From Pachypanchax playfairii (taxonomy: Eukaryota; Chordata; Actinopteri; Cyprinodontiformes; Aplocheilidae): a stretch of DNA of 64,000 nt. A model generated the notes under the pieces. It was not told where the DNA came from, ran no database searches, and saw only the letters and a program-made list of their open reading frames with translations. Both the position numbers and the translations under genes were made by a program. The DNA is taken from assembly GCA_006937955.1 (NCBI GenBank), contig SSNP01000092.1, forward strand, positions 878,843-942,842, in the 5' to 3' direction. Shown piece after piece: positions 35,830 through 51,267 of this stretch; within the stretch, counting starts at the first letter, position 1, and every line of letters starts with the position of its first letter.

Positions 35830-37760
35830 GTCACTCTGCTCGTCTCTCCTCTGCCGGCCAGGCCAATAGAATTAACCCTGGATTAACCCACCAGGCCTTA
35901 GAGCAAGGTAATGGTTTTGGCTAATGGCTGCTGCTGCCCAGTGCCAGGTACCACTGACTCTCTGGCACAGTTTGTTCCATCTGAGGGGCAGTGTGACAGC
36001 ACAGCCATCTTTGTGCAGCTGGTGTCCTCAACTAGTGCCAGGGCTGAGCTAGGATCACGAGGAGCGCTGCTCTCTGGCCTCTTCTCCAGCTTCATAAACA
36101 TGAGACAGAATCTATCAGCAAGACACGGCGTCTTTTTGCTGTCGTTTGCTCCAACGAATAAAATATAACATTTTGGAAGACTTTATTTGAGTCTAGTCAT
36201 ATTTTTGCCCTGGTAGCTTTCACTGTATAGTCGCTCTTGTATGAAAACAGCTTTCATCTTCAGTTCTTTGGTGCTCATGTCTTGCCTGAGGTGGAATACA
36301 AACAGCAGGGTTTGAGAAACACGACTCATATCAGTTTGAACAATGAAGCAGCCTCTTGTTTTTCAGAAGATTAGCTTATTTTAACTGAAGCCAGGTCGTT
36401 ATTCAGGCAGAAGGCAGGTTCAGTTCATATATGTGGGAGTGAATGTGTGCTTGTGTGTGGGAGGAGGGGTGATGGTGGTCATCTAACCTCTCCTGCAATT
36501 TTAGCAGACCTTCGCTCTGAATGGGGATCTGGAGGTTGAGGAAGGGGGAAGGGGTGTAAATTTTCTCTGAGTCAGGGCAAAGCTGATTGATCTCTGAGTG
36601 TAAAATTGATTAGGAGGCACTGTCATTTTTGTAAAGGATGAGTTGGAAAGAGAAAATAAATTAGGACTCCTCGGATCAGACGAGCACACTGATGCTTTGG
36701 TCACATTAATTCAGTACTGTGGGGATTTTTTGGAAACGTGGTGTCCACAGCTTTAATCTCACAGGTGCCTTTTCTGTGTCAGGCTGTGCTGGCAGCAGTG
36801 GACCCTTTTATTATACTATGTATATTTCATCACATAGCCATGCAGAGGATTCAGACACTTGCCCTTGCACCCCTTCCACGTCTTGATCCCTGATTAATCT
36901 ATGTTGTTGTTTCCAGAAGTACATCATGCCAGGGGTTGATTAAATCAGGGATTGAAAGCCATTGTCTTTCTTGCATGTCCCTTATCAGAACTAATGTACC
37001 AGCGGTGGTCATTTGTCTTGAGTTGTTATAAGAAATAAAGACTGGTGCACTTTTCTCTTCCGCAAGATATTGCTGGAAGATTAATTTACCACTTCTCATC
37101 TCTTTGCTCCTCAGTTTACTGTCTGCACTGTCTCCTGTGATATTTTTCATGCTTAGATATGCTGTTTTCACTTATTCATTCCTGTTTCACCTTGATCTTC
37201 TCATCTATTATATTACACTACTTCCGAGCACTAAGGGAATATAGTCCTCATGCCTTATTGGATTGATGGTTACAGAAACCGTTGCATAATATCAACTCTC
37301 AGCGGGCCATTATTCACCGTGTTCACACCTATGTTTCATGTGATCAGCAGCCGTGATTTGCTTTGTGTTCACATCTCCAGCTGGTGTCTTTGTTCATACC
37401 CTTGCGCTTTGTGTAATGTAGGACATCGGTGTCTGAGGCCGTGCATGCATGAGCGGCGTGCATCTGCGCAGTGGCTTTTATCAGCCGGTGTCTTGTGTGT
37501 CAGATGTTGCAGAGGATCCACTCATCATGTTGCTGTCTCTACTGTTCAGTGGGGCCATTAATGACACATAAGGCTATCAGTAGGCAGCTCTTGGGGGACT
37601 GGCAGGCATAAAATACTCCCTTTGGTTCACACTGAATAATCTACAGGTCAAAAGGGATTCATGTGTATCTTTTGGCTGTAGAACAAGCAGCATCGGACAG
37701 AATCTTGACAGACTAAAGGGGGTCACAGATCATATTTTTGAAATCCTCTACAGGGATTTA
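35830..37760. promoter_or_regulatory. Candidate conserved noncoding region
   Basis: Largely repeat-free stretch of mixed composition with several unique blocks (35830-36180, 36500-36900, 37240-37760). Words such as GGGGCCATTAATGACACATAA (ends near 37570) and CCTGATTAATC (36889-36899) bear homeodomain cores. ORFs here are short with no domain. Confidence 0.25.
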
Positions 37761-37979
37761 AGTACTGCATCCTCGTTCTCTCCTGACTACACTCGAGAGA
37801 GAGACAAGGCTAACTAGAACAGATTTATCTCGAGGCATAAAACAAAGGCGTAAAGAGGGGGTCCAAAGACACGCACACCAAAACAGTGGTCCTTTAAACC
37901 GTATAGTGCTGAAAGAAAATAATTTGTATTTCAAATACTCATTTAATTCACATTCACTAAGCAGGTTATCAAATTAAAT

Positions 37980-39480
37980 CAGGGCTCTGTTAGGCCTGCC
38001 ACTTGGGCTTTTGGGCCAGGCTTCATGTGTAAAATTGGTCAACAAGAGATTTGGGGTAGCGCTTTGCACACTCCTGTCACGTCATCCCTCAGGAGGCCGA
38101 TCCCGGGGTCAGCGCCTGTGGAGAGATGGCTCTATGGACGGATCTGCAACACCGTCTCCAGCTGGGCAGTTTATTACAGCCTTGTTTTTTTTTTTTTTTT
38201 TTTACCCCTCCTCACCTGCCCCAGCCATTCACAACATCATCAAGCTATCACATATTCATGAAGCTGGGAGGTTGGTGGAGTGTGTGGTTTGCGAGGATTG
38301 GAGGGGGGCGGGTGGGGGGTTATAGTGTGGCGACACTGTGCAGTGGTTGTAGCAATGGTTGCCGTGGTTGGGAGAGTGCAGTTTGGAGCCTGCAGGGGGG
38401 TAAATCTGCAGGTGGCTGTCACATCCGTAATTGCCTCATACTTCCCTCTGCAGCGTAAAATTGTTTTCATTATGTGTCATGCACACAGTGCCAGGCGAGG
38501 GCCCCTTGAGAGCATTCCCAAGAGCCAGAGGGAGGAGGCACTCCACTTAAACAGCCGCTTAGCTTCAAATAAGAAAAGAGAAAAGGAGCAGGGAGAGAGG
38601 AGGTGGAGGAGGAGGAGGACAGGAGAGAGGGAAGGGGTGTGGAAAAAACAGAGGAAGCTCATCATTAACTGTGTTCGAACAACAGCAGACAAGTGTGAGC
38701 TCATGCACAAAAACCCAGGCAGAGCTTATCCCAAACATCTCAGTTACCAGGGGGGAGTTGTGTGGCCTCAGCCATACTTTGAGCTCCTGGAGGGGGGCTT
38801 CCGTGGTTGGAGGAGAAGGGGGGGAGAAAAACAGAGAGCGGGAAAAGAAAAGGGAGAAAAAGTTTCCACCTGACTGGAGTTCCCATGGTTTGCCATGCAG
38901 GAGGGTAAGCAGGTTTCAGCAATAAACTCAGGCATTGTCAGGAAATAATGCTCAGTCAGGTCCCTCCATTGGGATTCAAGGGTGTCTTTTTCTTTGCTCC
39001 CTGCGCTGCACTAATCACAGGCCTACTTTGTTTAATTGCAGCAAAAGGGAGAAAATGTGTTCAAGAAGTCATCCTAATCCCTCCCCTTTACCCCTTACTC
39101 CCTCACAACAGCCCCCGGCTAGATCTGCTCCTTCATACTCCGTCCCTCACCTCCGCTTCCTAACCCCCCCACCACCCCACCCCTTTTTCCGTTTTTAATG
39201 AATTGTGGGACTTTAAAGAGACAACAAACATCAGATCTGTGATAAATAAAGCATACACCAGAGAGGGAGTGTTATAGGTAGGAGCCCCGAGGCTGGTTAT
39301 CTTGGAGAAAGGGAAAAAAAAAAACCTCTGATGGATTTAAGCACTTGCAACAAGTGCTATTCCGGCGGATGCTGCCGATGCACAGGAGGTGGTGGAGCTG
39401 AGCTGAGGGCGCACGCAGCCTCAGAATAAGCATTGCTGCAAAAGCACGTCCAGGCTCCCTCATTCGACACAAATTTGCTT
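37980..39480. promoter_or_regulatory. Candidate conserved noncoding region, purine-rich in part
   Basis: Repeat-poor and more GC-rich than its surroundings. It contains a T-run (38184-38202) and a GGAG/GAGA-rich tract (38580-38650). Overlapping ORFs in several frames, up to 197 codons, show no domains and are taken as composition effects. Confidence 0.25.
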
Positions 39481-39780
39481 CTTTTACTTTCAATCGCAGA
39501 TTTGGAAACCTAAGGTGCCGTGCATTGTACCTGATGACTCTGGGGTCACAGGCACAGGGTGGGGGTTGGGGGATCGGGAGGGGGACAAGAGAGGGGATTT
39601 ATCAATCAGGACTCCTCGTCTTTCTAAAGCTGAATAAAAAACGACCCATGAAGAGACAAACCAGAACACCCCCCCCTTTTTTTTAAAGCAAAGGCTTTTC
39701 TTATTCATTAGATCTGGATTCTGGCTTCTTCCTTTACCGTCTTTCGTGGAGAACGGAGCATCTCGAGCATACAAAACCAT

Positions 39781-41340
39781 TCAGTGGAAGAAAAACACCA
39801 AGAAAAAATCACAAATATCGAGGTTACGATAAGTTACAGAGTCCCCAACAGAGAGTTTAATGTTTTTTCTTTTAAGTTAATACATTGTTTTTAACTTTCA
39901 TTCTGACATTAAAAATACCTCAGAATATATTTAAGTAATAGATAAATATATATATGTATTTAAGTATATGTAACGACTCTGTTTAACCTTTAGCTTCTTA
40001 ATAATGTTGCTGTTAATATCTTTGTTTTTGTTAAAATTGGGACTCAAACAAACAAGTGTGAAATACAATAGAAAAATACAGTGTGTAACATTCATAACAG
40101 ACTTTTTTGCAAATGCTTGATTAGAATTTTTCTCTGTCAGACATTAAAAATGGCAGGTTTTAATGTTAGAGTATAAATATGTCTTATTCTTATATATATT
40201 AACTCATGTGGGATTTGGAATCAAACCCACATTAACATTATCTGTGGGAATCCCATTTTTATATATGGAAACAGGTTAATTTTTGTATTAAATGTGACAT
40301 TCATGTTTCACATATTAGATGTGATTCTGAAACACAGAATCACATGAACCTGATTTTAGAAACCACATTTTCATATTTAGTTCAATTTAACAGGTTTCTT
40401 ACTGATGGGATTTTAAAGCCAAACCACAATAACGTCATGCATTGACATCTTGTTAAATGTATATGTTAAATGGGAAACATGTGACACACATGTCATATAT
40501 TACATGGGATTTTGAAAAATAAAACTACATACATTTCCCTATCGAGAAATCCCAGTTTCACATGTGAAAGCATGTTGAATTTACACGTTTCATTTGAAAC
40601 GTCCGTTGAAACATGTTCCACATATTATTTTGAAACAAAATCATTTCTGCATGTTAAATTAACACATAAAACACATGGTTTAAAACCCTGAAATCACATT
40701 TTTATCCACATTTTTTGTCTCCCTCCAACATTATACTCTCATTTAAAAAGTCTTTTGGTTGTTTCACAGAAATCAGAAAGATTGTTTCATATTCATGCCA
40801 AAATAAAAGCTCCAAAATCATTGTGATTATTTAAAACATTTTAAAATGAGATTTTCCACCAATACTCAATTGATTGATTAGTTGATTGATACACTTATGG
40901 CTTTAATTCATTGGCATTTCGTGTAACATCTTATTTTTCTTCTAATTTGTTGCAATAAAAATAAATATATTCTATTCTATCCTTATTCACTTTAAAGGTT
41001 TTACTAAATCTTTTTGACATTTACACCAAAAAAAAGAACTTTAGAAATGATTCTTCTTTGATCTTTTTTAAAACCCTTTGAGACCATTATAACATAATGT
41101 TTAACTTTATTCAAACATCTTTTAGTTTTATTCAGTTTGTTTCAGTTAGATGTAGGTTATATTAATTAAAATTGGATCCACCATATTGATGACCAGAAGC
41201 CTTAAATAAAGAGAAACACTGCTAAAAACACAAAAATACTTTTGTATACATAAAGTACAGTAAAAGAAATTGTGATAAAAATGAAGGAGTTCTGTAAAAC
41301 TCCCTCTGGTCTCAGTAGACGAGGGTTTAGATGAGAAAAT
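39781..41340. repeat. AT-rich DNA with degenerate CACATGTGAAA-type motif
   Basis: Between 40200 and 40690 words such as CATGTTTCACAT, ACATGTGACACACATGT, CACATGTGAAAGCATG and ACACGTTTCATTTGAAACG recur, interspersed with GGGATTTT. This suggests a decayed tandem or dispersed repeat. No gene. Confidence 0.4.
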
Positions 41341-41759
41341 CCCCCCTAAGTAAACGACTTCTCATGTGACCTGGGGCAAGTCACTTAACCTCTGTCTTCA
41401 TGCCCGCTGCTTCAAGTTTAAACAAGAGGATTGCTCAGTTCCATCCCCACACACTCCTCAAAGTCCCCTTAGACCAAATCATTTAGCTCGGGGTGAAAAG
41501 CCCTCAACACAAAGCTCACACAGCAAACAAATATCTTTAAATCAATGCTCAATCCCTGACATCACACCAGCAGTTCATTCCACTAAAACGGAGACTGTTT
41601 CTCATGAATTGTTTAGAAAAATAGTTTTAAAAAAATTAGATTGCAAAAAAAAAACCAATTTATTTGATGCAAAATGTTGTGTTTTCTGTCATGACGTTTA
41701 CATTTTGCTTGATTTTTTTGCATCCATGAGACACTGTGGCAGGCCAGCCTGGGACTACC
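41341..41759. other. Unassigned DNA
   Basis: GTGACCTGGGGCAAGTCACTTAACCTCTGT (41367-41396, described by position) resembles a fragment of a tRNA-type SINE. Otherwise nothing is recognised. Confidence 0.3.
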
Positions 41760-42230
41760 GGAGACTGTGAATGAAACATTATGGCCCAAACTCTTTCTCG
41801 CTCCCTGAAAGACTGTTTAAATGGTTCGGTTTATTATTGGCCAAGGGGACGGCTGAAGGCTTCTGTCAACCGTCAGGAGAGGGGAATCACTGCCTCTTTA
41901 CAGGACAGCTGTTCCTGCCCTACCACACTTTTCATATGGATATGTATGTTAATGACAGGCAATGGACTGGAGATGAAGAGGCCTGAGCGCTTGGCCCTCT
42001 CTTCAGCGCACTTCTAAAGCCCCCACAAAAGGAGCAGTAAAAGAGGCCGCAATGGTGAAGCTTCCACTTTTGTGCTCTGAATTAGTTCTGCAAGCAATGA
42101 AAGTGATCTTTTCTGGACGACAGGCGAAGTCTGCCGATGGCTGGACCCAACTCATTAGCACAAAAAGTCTGTTGGGACATATAATTGACTGACGCAGATC
42201 CCACGCCTGTCACAACATGGTGCAAACTGA
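41760..42230. promoter_or_regulatory. Candidate conserved noncoding element
   Basis: Repeat-poor block with ATTATTGGCCAAGG, AACTCATTAGCAC and ACATATAATTGACTG words. Overlapping short ORFs lack domains. Confidence 0.25.
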
Positions 42231-42714
42231 GGGAAGGCCAGAGCACATGTAAAAAAAAAAAACACAAAAAAATAAAACAACAACAACAAAAAACCCTCAC
42301 AACAACAAAAAATACCTTTTCCCATTTAAAAGCTACCTAATAGTTTTCATCAGAGCTTCCTTCTTCCTGCCTTCTGGTGCTGCTTGTGTTTACTTCCTTC
42401 ATGTAAATGTTACAGCCTGCTGACAGCCGTGCAGCTCTGCTTCCTGTTGCTGTCAACACTACTGATATCACATCTATTGACTTTACTCAGCAGGGAGATA
42501 AAAACCGTTTACTCTTTTACTGCATTCCAGGTTAAGAAATCTTAAAGAAGGGCTCTATAAAACTCATTTTTCTGTGCTTTTAATCACAATTATTGTCTTT
42601 TTTTGTTTCTTTTAAAAATATTTTTCCAAATTACAATGCATTTACCTGCAATCCTCTCCGAACAGGAAACAGGAATCATTCCCCCCCCCCCCCCCCCCCA
42701 TTTCTTTCATTTAT
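42231..42714. other. Unassigned DNA with A- and C-runs
   Basis: A-rich tract 42249-42300 and a pure run of 19 C at 42681-42699. No gene. Confidence 0.5.
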
Positions 42715-43360
42715 AAAACTGGAGTAACAAACGTGCTCAGCACACCAGAAGCCCCTAATGGCTGCATCGTGGTGAAATTGACTGGAAAAAGCTGTTTTAA
42801 TTTCCATGTTAATTGAAATGGACTAATTGTTAATATATTCTGAGTGCAAAAGACTCAAAATGGAATAATTTTCCTAAAAAAAAAACTGTAATCCCTTTAG
42901 AAATGGCTTTGGAAGTGCTTGGTTGTTTGAGAATATTTGTGCGTGGCCGTGCATCAGAAACGATTCTTTAAATAATTCAAACCTTTTCAGGTTGTTTTAA
43001 CTTTTTCATCAGCAGGCATTTATATAATGTTTTCTGTTTGAATTCAGAGCCTTGGACAGAGTGAAGAAGTCCACTAGAAAACAATTGCCATTGTTCTTGC
43101 AATTTTAAGGAGCAGAATTTTGTCATGCAGCTAAATAGGGTATTCTTCATGGTCTCCCCTTGTCACAGTCAACTATAGAAATTAGCCCTACGTTTCTCGG
43201 CTCTCACACATGGATACACACGCTTGCATGGACACAAGAAAAATTTCTTTTCTTCTGTCAGCATTCCTGGCCAACAATGGCTAGATTAGTGGACGTGAGG
43301 GCCCCCTCGGGGGCACGTATTGTGGCACAGAATACCCTCGGCAGGAACAGCTGGTAGGGG
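42715..43360. promoter_or_regulatory. Candidate conserved noncoding element
   Basis: Repeat-poor, with TTAATTGAAATGGACTAATTG (42810-42830, one TAATTG at each end) and AATTTCCATGTTAATT. No coding signal. Confidence 0.28.
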
Positions 43361-43819
43361 TTAATGGCTACTGAACCTCTCAGCCGGAGCCCTTTCTCTA
43401 TTGTGTGTTCCGCTCATGGGAAGGAAGGAGGCCAGTGACAGCTTCTGGGGTGTGAGGAACCCTCAGAACAGCACCCGGGTCATCCCAAATGGGGAGTAGG
43501 GCAGCGAGCGTGGGGGGGGTTTTAGTGTGTATGTATATGTGTTTGAGGGTGAGGGGGGGCTGTTGATGCTCAGTGTGTTGGATGGTGGCAATAGGGAAGT
43601 CTCAGCCGACCCAAAAAGCTGCACGTCTACACGGCCGGCAGATAAATTAGCATCAACAGAAAACAATGTGAGCTGGAAATCAGGGGTGGCAACCTGTAAA
43701 CTTGGAGAAAAAGGGCTGAAAATGATATGAAGGGAGGTGGGCGGGGAGTTGGGGGGGGGGGCTCATTGTTGATGTTTACATGAAAGAAAGGCACAACCTG
43801 TGCTGTAAGATTAATGATG
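43361..43819. other. Unassigned G-rich DNA
   Basis: Contains several G-runs (43512-43519, 43553-43558, 43752-43761). No gene is supported. Confidence 0.4.
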
Positions 43820-44400
43820 AATAATCATGATGATCCGGTCTCTGAATTTCAGCGATAGCTTGATGTGACGTCGGCACCAGGTTTGACCCCTCCACAGCGG
43901 CCCTGAGCATTAGCATTCAAAGCTCAGAACACACAGGAAGCAGGTCTGAGAAGCTGCTCCATGGCTGTCTCTGTGTGTTTCAGCCATACAGTCCTCCTCC
44001 TGATATGTGTGTGTGTGTGTGGCCAGAGTCGCCTCATCCTGACAGCATCACACACGGCACTAGCCTCGCCACCCAGGACCAGAGAGACGGAACTCTCCGA
44101 TTTAATCCCCGAGTCATACTTCACCCCCCGCTGGGCAGCGTGGAGAAGCCCTTCTTCACTGATCCATCCGAGCCTCTCACACTCATTAGACAGCCGATTA
44201 TGATAGAGCGCCGGTGTAATGTTTAATCGAGTCTGACACTTGATTTGCCATGTTACAAATCCTGTCATGCAAATTGAGCCATTTGTGTTTGTTTGATATG
44301 GAGAGATGGCCTATGAAATGAAAGATTAGCCCTGAAATGAGGCACGAGGAACATGTGCCCTCTGCTCCTGCTGCTGTGATTACATAGATGAGAACAACTG
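43820..44400. promoter_or_regulatory. Candidate conserved noncoding element with POU octamer
   Basis: Repeat-poor block with a perfect octamer ATGCAAAT at 44267-44274, a CRE-like TGACGTCGG near 43866 and TGTAATGTTTAATCGAG near 44214. A short TG repeat lies at 44006-44020. Confidence 0.3.
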
Positions 44401-45239
44401 TTTTGGTTTTTTCTTTCTTTTTTTTTAAAGCTGGTATTGCTTTGGGATCTAATGCATTACATTAACTTGATGTTTTCTTTCCTGCAGGAATAAAAACAAA
44501 ACAAAACAGCTTATCACTGAGAAAATATCTTACTTTCCGTCAACAAGCACGAAGAGCATAATTTGCCTCTGGGAGTCTTTGAAATCACACCAGACTCTGA
44601 CAACTGCTGTAAATAATTCAACAGTCCACAGCCTGTCAGGTTTATGTAATCGAAGTATTGTCTCTGGTTCCAGCTGAGTCTGTGTGAAAAGAAGTATAAG
44701 GTCTTTACAGAACGAGTGAAAACCTGAACAAATCCAGTGCCCCCTTGTGGCTGGCTGCAGTACCACCCCCGTAAAAAAAAGAAAAAAAAAACGAGACATT
44801 ATCCTGAATAACAATAATAATAATAAAAAAAAAACACCTCAGGAATCTTTTTAAGACATTGACTCATGTTGCTAAATTTCAATCTTACCTTGCTGCTGTA
44901 TATTAAAATGACTTTTTTAAAATGAATTTCTTTGTAATTATTTATTTTAACACCATGACTGTACGCTGGTGAGTCAGCTGGACTTCATGTCTGACTCTGT
45001 CTCAAAAAATACAACATGCAGCACCTGCCAACAGGATATCATGGCTCTACATTTGCAGAGAGACGCCATCTTTACTATGCAGCATGCAAACCTAAGAGAT
45101 TGAGCCTCACCTTGTTTCCAGAGCCACCTATAGGCCGGGCATAGTCACTACAGCCTTTTGGTTAGGCCTTTTTATGTGGACAAAGACATTTCTGATAACA
45201 GCCGTGTAATTATGATGACATTTTCAGAATTGCACAAAC
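44401..45239. other. Unassigned DNA
   Basis: AT-rich, with A-runs near 44780 and an AAT-type tract at 44811-44825. No gene. Confidence 0.4.
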
Positions 45240-45564
45240 TAGGGATTCTACGATACCACTTTTTTCAAACTGATACGATACCAATATTTGGATCAGAGTA
45301 GTTACCGATACAGAGTACCAATGCGGATACTTCCACCACACAAAAAAAACAGGTTTTATTTTCTTCTTTGCTTGTTACAACCAATGATGGGGAATTCGAT
45401 AAAAAGTAAAATATTAATTAAAATGACCACAAATCAAAATTTAAAAGTTAAAAATTTCTGTCAAATTATTGCAGCGTTTCCACATTTTAAGTATCAGTTC
45501 ATGGTATCAGTTAGCTTTAACCGAGACGAGTACATTAGACGGTATCGGGGCCGGTGCATCCCTA
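45240..45564 (+). mobile_element. hAT-type MITE, copy 1, with 8-bp target duplication
   Basis: Starts TAGGGATTCTACGATACC and ends GGCCGGTGCATCCCTA, giving inverted termini of TAGGGATGCA type. It is flanked by a perfect 8-base direct repeat GCACAAAC (45232-45239 and 45565-45572), the hallmark of hAT insertion. The body is homologous to 52368-52732 in the same orientation. No transposase. Confidence 0.85.
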
Positions 45565-45572
45565 GCACAAAC

Positions 45573-47955
<2,383 letters not shown>

Positions 47956-47990
47956 GCTAAATTAGATAGATGGATGCATGCTAAATTATA

Positions 47991-50879
47991 GTCTGGTAGA
48001 CTCGCTTCGATTGGGGACCAAAATTGCAACACTGTTGCTGTTTTTAGTTGGTGCGGTTTGGATTCACACTGCACTCTCTGAAACGGACTAAGCTTAAGTG
48101 CATGTGCTCATCCTCGCCTGTGGTGGTGCTGTAGAGTCACTGCACTTCCTGGTGCTGCCACAGGAGAGTGAAACATAAATACACAAGAAGTAGCAGCAGA
48201 TTCTGGTGGTTTTGGGATCTTTTGTGTTTGGAGAATGTAACAGATCCATATTCTGCAGCAGTGGACTCAGGATGAGCAGATAATGAGACAGAGGACAACA
48301 CGAGGCGGCTGAGACAGCTGCACAATCTAGTCCGTTTCCTGCTTTTGGTGCAGTCTCGATTCGGTTACGTTCACACATGCAATCGAACCGCACCAGAGTT
48401 TGATTCAAGCGGACCCTAAATTGAGAAAGCTAATTTGACTATAGCACATATACGTAGCTATAACTACATACCTATAGCTATGTAGCTCTAACTATAGCTC
48501 TGTCCCTGACCGTTCCGTCGATAAACTAATGCTTGCAAATGGTTCCTAGGCATGTGTTGGCAATGCATCAACCGGTAGTGGAGAATTATGGACAACATGC
48601 ATCAAAGGGTTAACAACTATAGAGAATTAGGATTATAGGATCTTGTATGCATATGAGCATGTTTTGTATTTTGTAGTACGTTTTTATCAGAATGAGAAAA
48701 CACAAATTTTAAACAGATTCTTAGCATATTTTAAGATGTTTTTACTCTTTGACTTGTTACCCTTAAATTTTATGTAGACCAATGAGTCAACGTTCTGTTC
48801 CTTTGGTCGTTTTACTTGTTTTTCAGCCTTTTTAAAATCTTCATAGAGTATGTTAACATTTGCCAGTACAAATTACAACGTAGATGTCAAATGAATTAAA
48901 GGAGAATGATTAAGCTATATTTTTAGTATGTAACTGCAGATATCAAATTAACAAAATAAAACCATGTGAATATCTAACTACCACTGCAGCTCACATTGTA
49001 AATGGATTGTAATTTTTTTGTTGCAGTGGAGACTACCTCTCTGCACAGGCCCATCACTTCACAGTGCACCTCCTATCAGACCTGTAAAGTGGTTTTGTGG
49101 TAAAATGGTTCCATGATGTTGTCGGGTGACATTGTTGGCATACTTGTTTTCTGCTTCCTCGGGGGTAGAATCAGTGAACTCGAGTGATTGGTGAGCCGCC
49201 TGGTGTCGTCTACCTGTTTGATTTACTTTCCTGCTGTGTTTGAAGTCGGACAAGCGGAATTTACTTCAGTCTGGTTCTTTGTGATCTGTCCTCCCAGATT
49301 ACAGCCCAGGTGAGGCCCCTCAACATCAACCACAGGATACAGGAAGTACCTGCCTTTTGTAGCCTCTGGACATTGTTCCTGAAACAGCTTTCCAAAAATA
49401 TTTGTTCCATGTTTTAATTTAATAGACCTTCTGTTTTGACATGATGACTTATACAGTATGTGCGCAGACTAACAATTAAAAAAAACACATAAAAATATAC
49501 ACTAGTTACACAATCGTTGGGTTGGAATGAGAAGAGCCTGAAGCTGTTGAGACTTGAGTTTGTTTTAACCTGCTGTGGACGCAGACGGCCCAGTGTGAGT
49601 TCGGTGTCAGTAATGTTCTCTTAGTCAGACCTGTTGAGCAGATGCATGTCAATACTTGATATGTTTTATACTGTAGCTCTTTTTGACCGGAATCTTTCCA
49701 ACTAAATCAACAGTCACTGGCACCATGATCATCATATTTTAAATGTTAACTTTTAAATGTTAAAAAATAAACATTTGATTTTGTTCAGTTATAATTAATC
49801 TATAAAATAGTGTGAATAGTGGTTAAAGCAGCACATAATAGCATTTCCGGATGCAGGAATATCATATTTATACAAGAAGATTTCTGGTCTTTAAATGGAC
49901 AGCAGTCTAAAGGGTTCTGAGTTAATAAAAACCATTATAAACATTTGGAAGTTGTTTTAAGATCCAGTCATCGACTTTGGCCCTGCTCAGATCAGCCATT
50001 AGCTTGTTGATTTGGTCATAAAAAGATTTATTTCTATCTATTCTTTTTTTTTGCAGTCAATTGTCTTGACACACCCAGAGGACAGGGTTACAATGGCTGA
50101 CAAGGACCCAGAGGGCTTTTATACAGAAAATATCAGGGAACGGTCATGAAAATATGCTTAAATAATTAATAGGTCACACTCACCATAAACAAAAAAACTG
50201 ATATAAACTTCAAATTACATTTCATGATGAAATAAGCGACCCGTCTGCAAATTATACAACCATATAGGTCGATTGTGACAGCTCCAAAAGATGACCTGTG
50301 TGAGTGTTTTCTGGGGTTCAGCACATGCACGTCCTTTACCAGAGGAGCAACCAAATACACATGTGTGAGGTTTCTCTCTGTTTAGCTGAAGAAAACATAA
50401 ATTGTGCAGCAATATGTCTCACTTTAATATAACGGTTAGCTTTAAAATGTAAAGATATACATACACACACTGTAAAGTTGAATAGTTTCACGTTAGTAAG
50501 AGGAACGGTTAAGGTTAGGGTTGCTGATAGGAGTTGCATACAAAATATAATGTTGTTTTTATGGATCACAAAATCGGCCAATATGGTCGCATTTGACTGG
50601 AAGTCGGCCTCAAAATAAGTTGTCAATCCACAATACGGTAGCATTTTTTGACAGGGCAGCATAAATTGTCAGAACACCACTTCCAGCCGTGACCCAAACC
50701 ACTTCAGTTATTTAGTATATTGTACTGTAGGGCCCTCAGAGGTGTCCAGAGTGATGTCTAATATGAAGCTGAACATGTTTTTTGATGAGTATCCACTTAG
50801 ACAAGTATAACAGTAGCTTAAAGTTTTAAAAGTTATTTAGTATTGTTTTAAAATTGTAAAATTCAATTGTAAATTCCAC
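47991..50879. other. Unassigned intergenic DNA
   Basis: No gene. 48430-48500 is a patch of overlapping TAGCTATA palindromic words. 48000-48420 and 49960-50130 look like old repeats (for example ATTCGGTTACGTTCACACATGC), but the family is not named. Confidence 0.3.
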
Positions 50880-51267
50880 CCACCCACAATGCAAATGTGC
50901 AATATTCTACCTCACTATCATTCTGTGAATGCTGCAAATAATATCACTGTGTGCAATATATTTTATCTGTGCAATACATTTTTATGTCTATTTTTATTTC
51001 TTGTGCTTTTTTACTATTCATATCTTTATTGTGTTTTTGTACATATTGGCAATTTTTCATTTTATTCTTTGTACATACATATTTTTTATTATTTATTTAT
51101 TATTATTTACTTATTACTGTTTGCACTGAAGCAGGAGAAGCTCTCCAATCTCGTTGTACGTTGTATAATGACAATAAAGACAATTCTATTCTATTCTATT
51201 CTATTCTATTCTATTCTATTCTATTCTATTCTATTCTATTCTATTCTATTCTATTCTATTCTATTCT
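50880..51267 (+). mobile_element. Non-LTR-like 3' tail ending in (ATTCT)17
   Basis: The AT-rich body ends in CAATCTCGTTGTACGTTG then TATAATGACAATAAAGACAATTCT, a common fish retroelement tail with AATAAA. It runs directly into 17 perfect ATTCT units at 51183-51267. Low-complexity ORFs across it are not genes. Confidence 0.6.

Noticed and set aside
38280..38873. 197-codon ORF with overlapping ORFs in other frames
   Set aside because: Composition-driven (G- and purine-rich); no domain, and competing frames are equally open.
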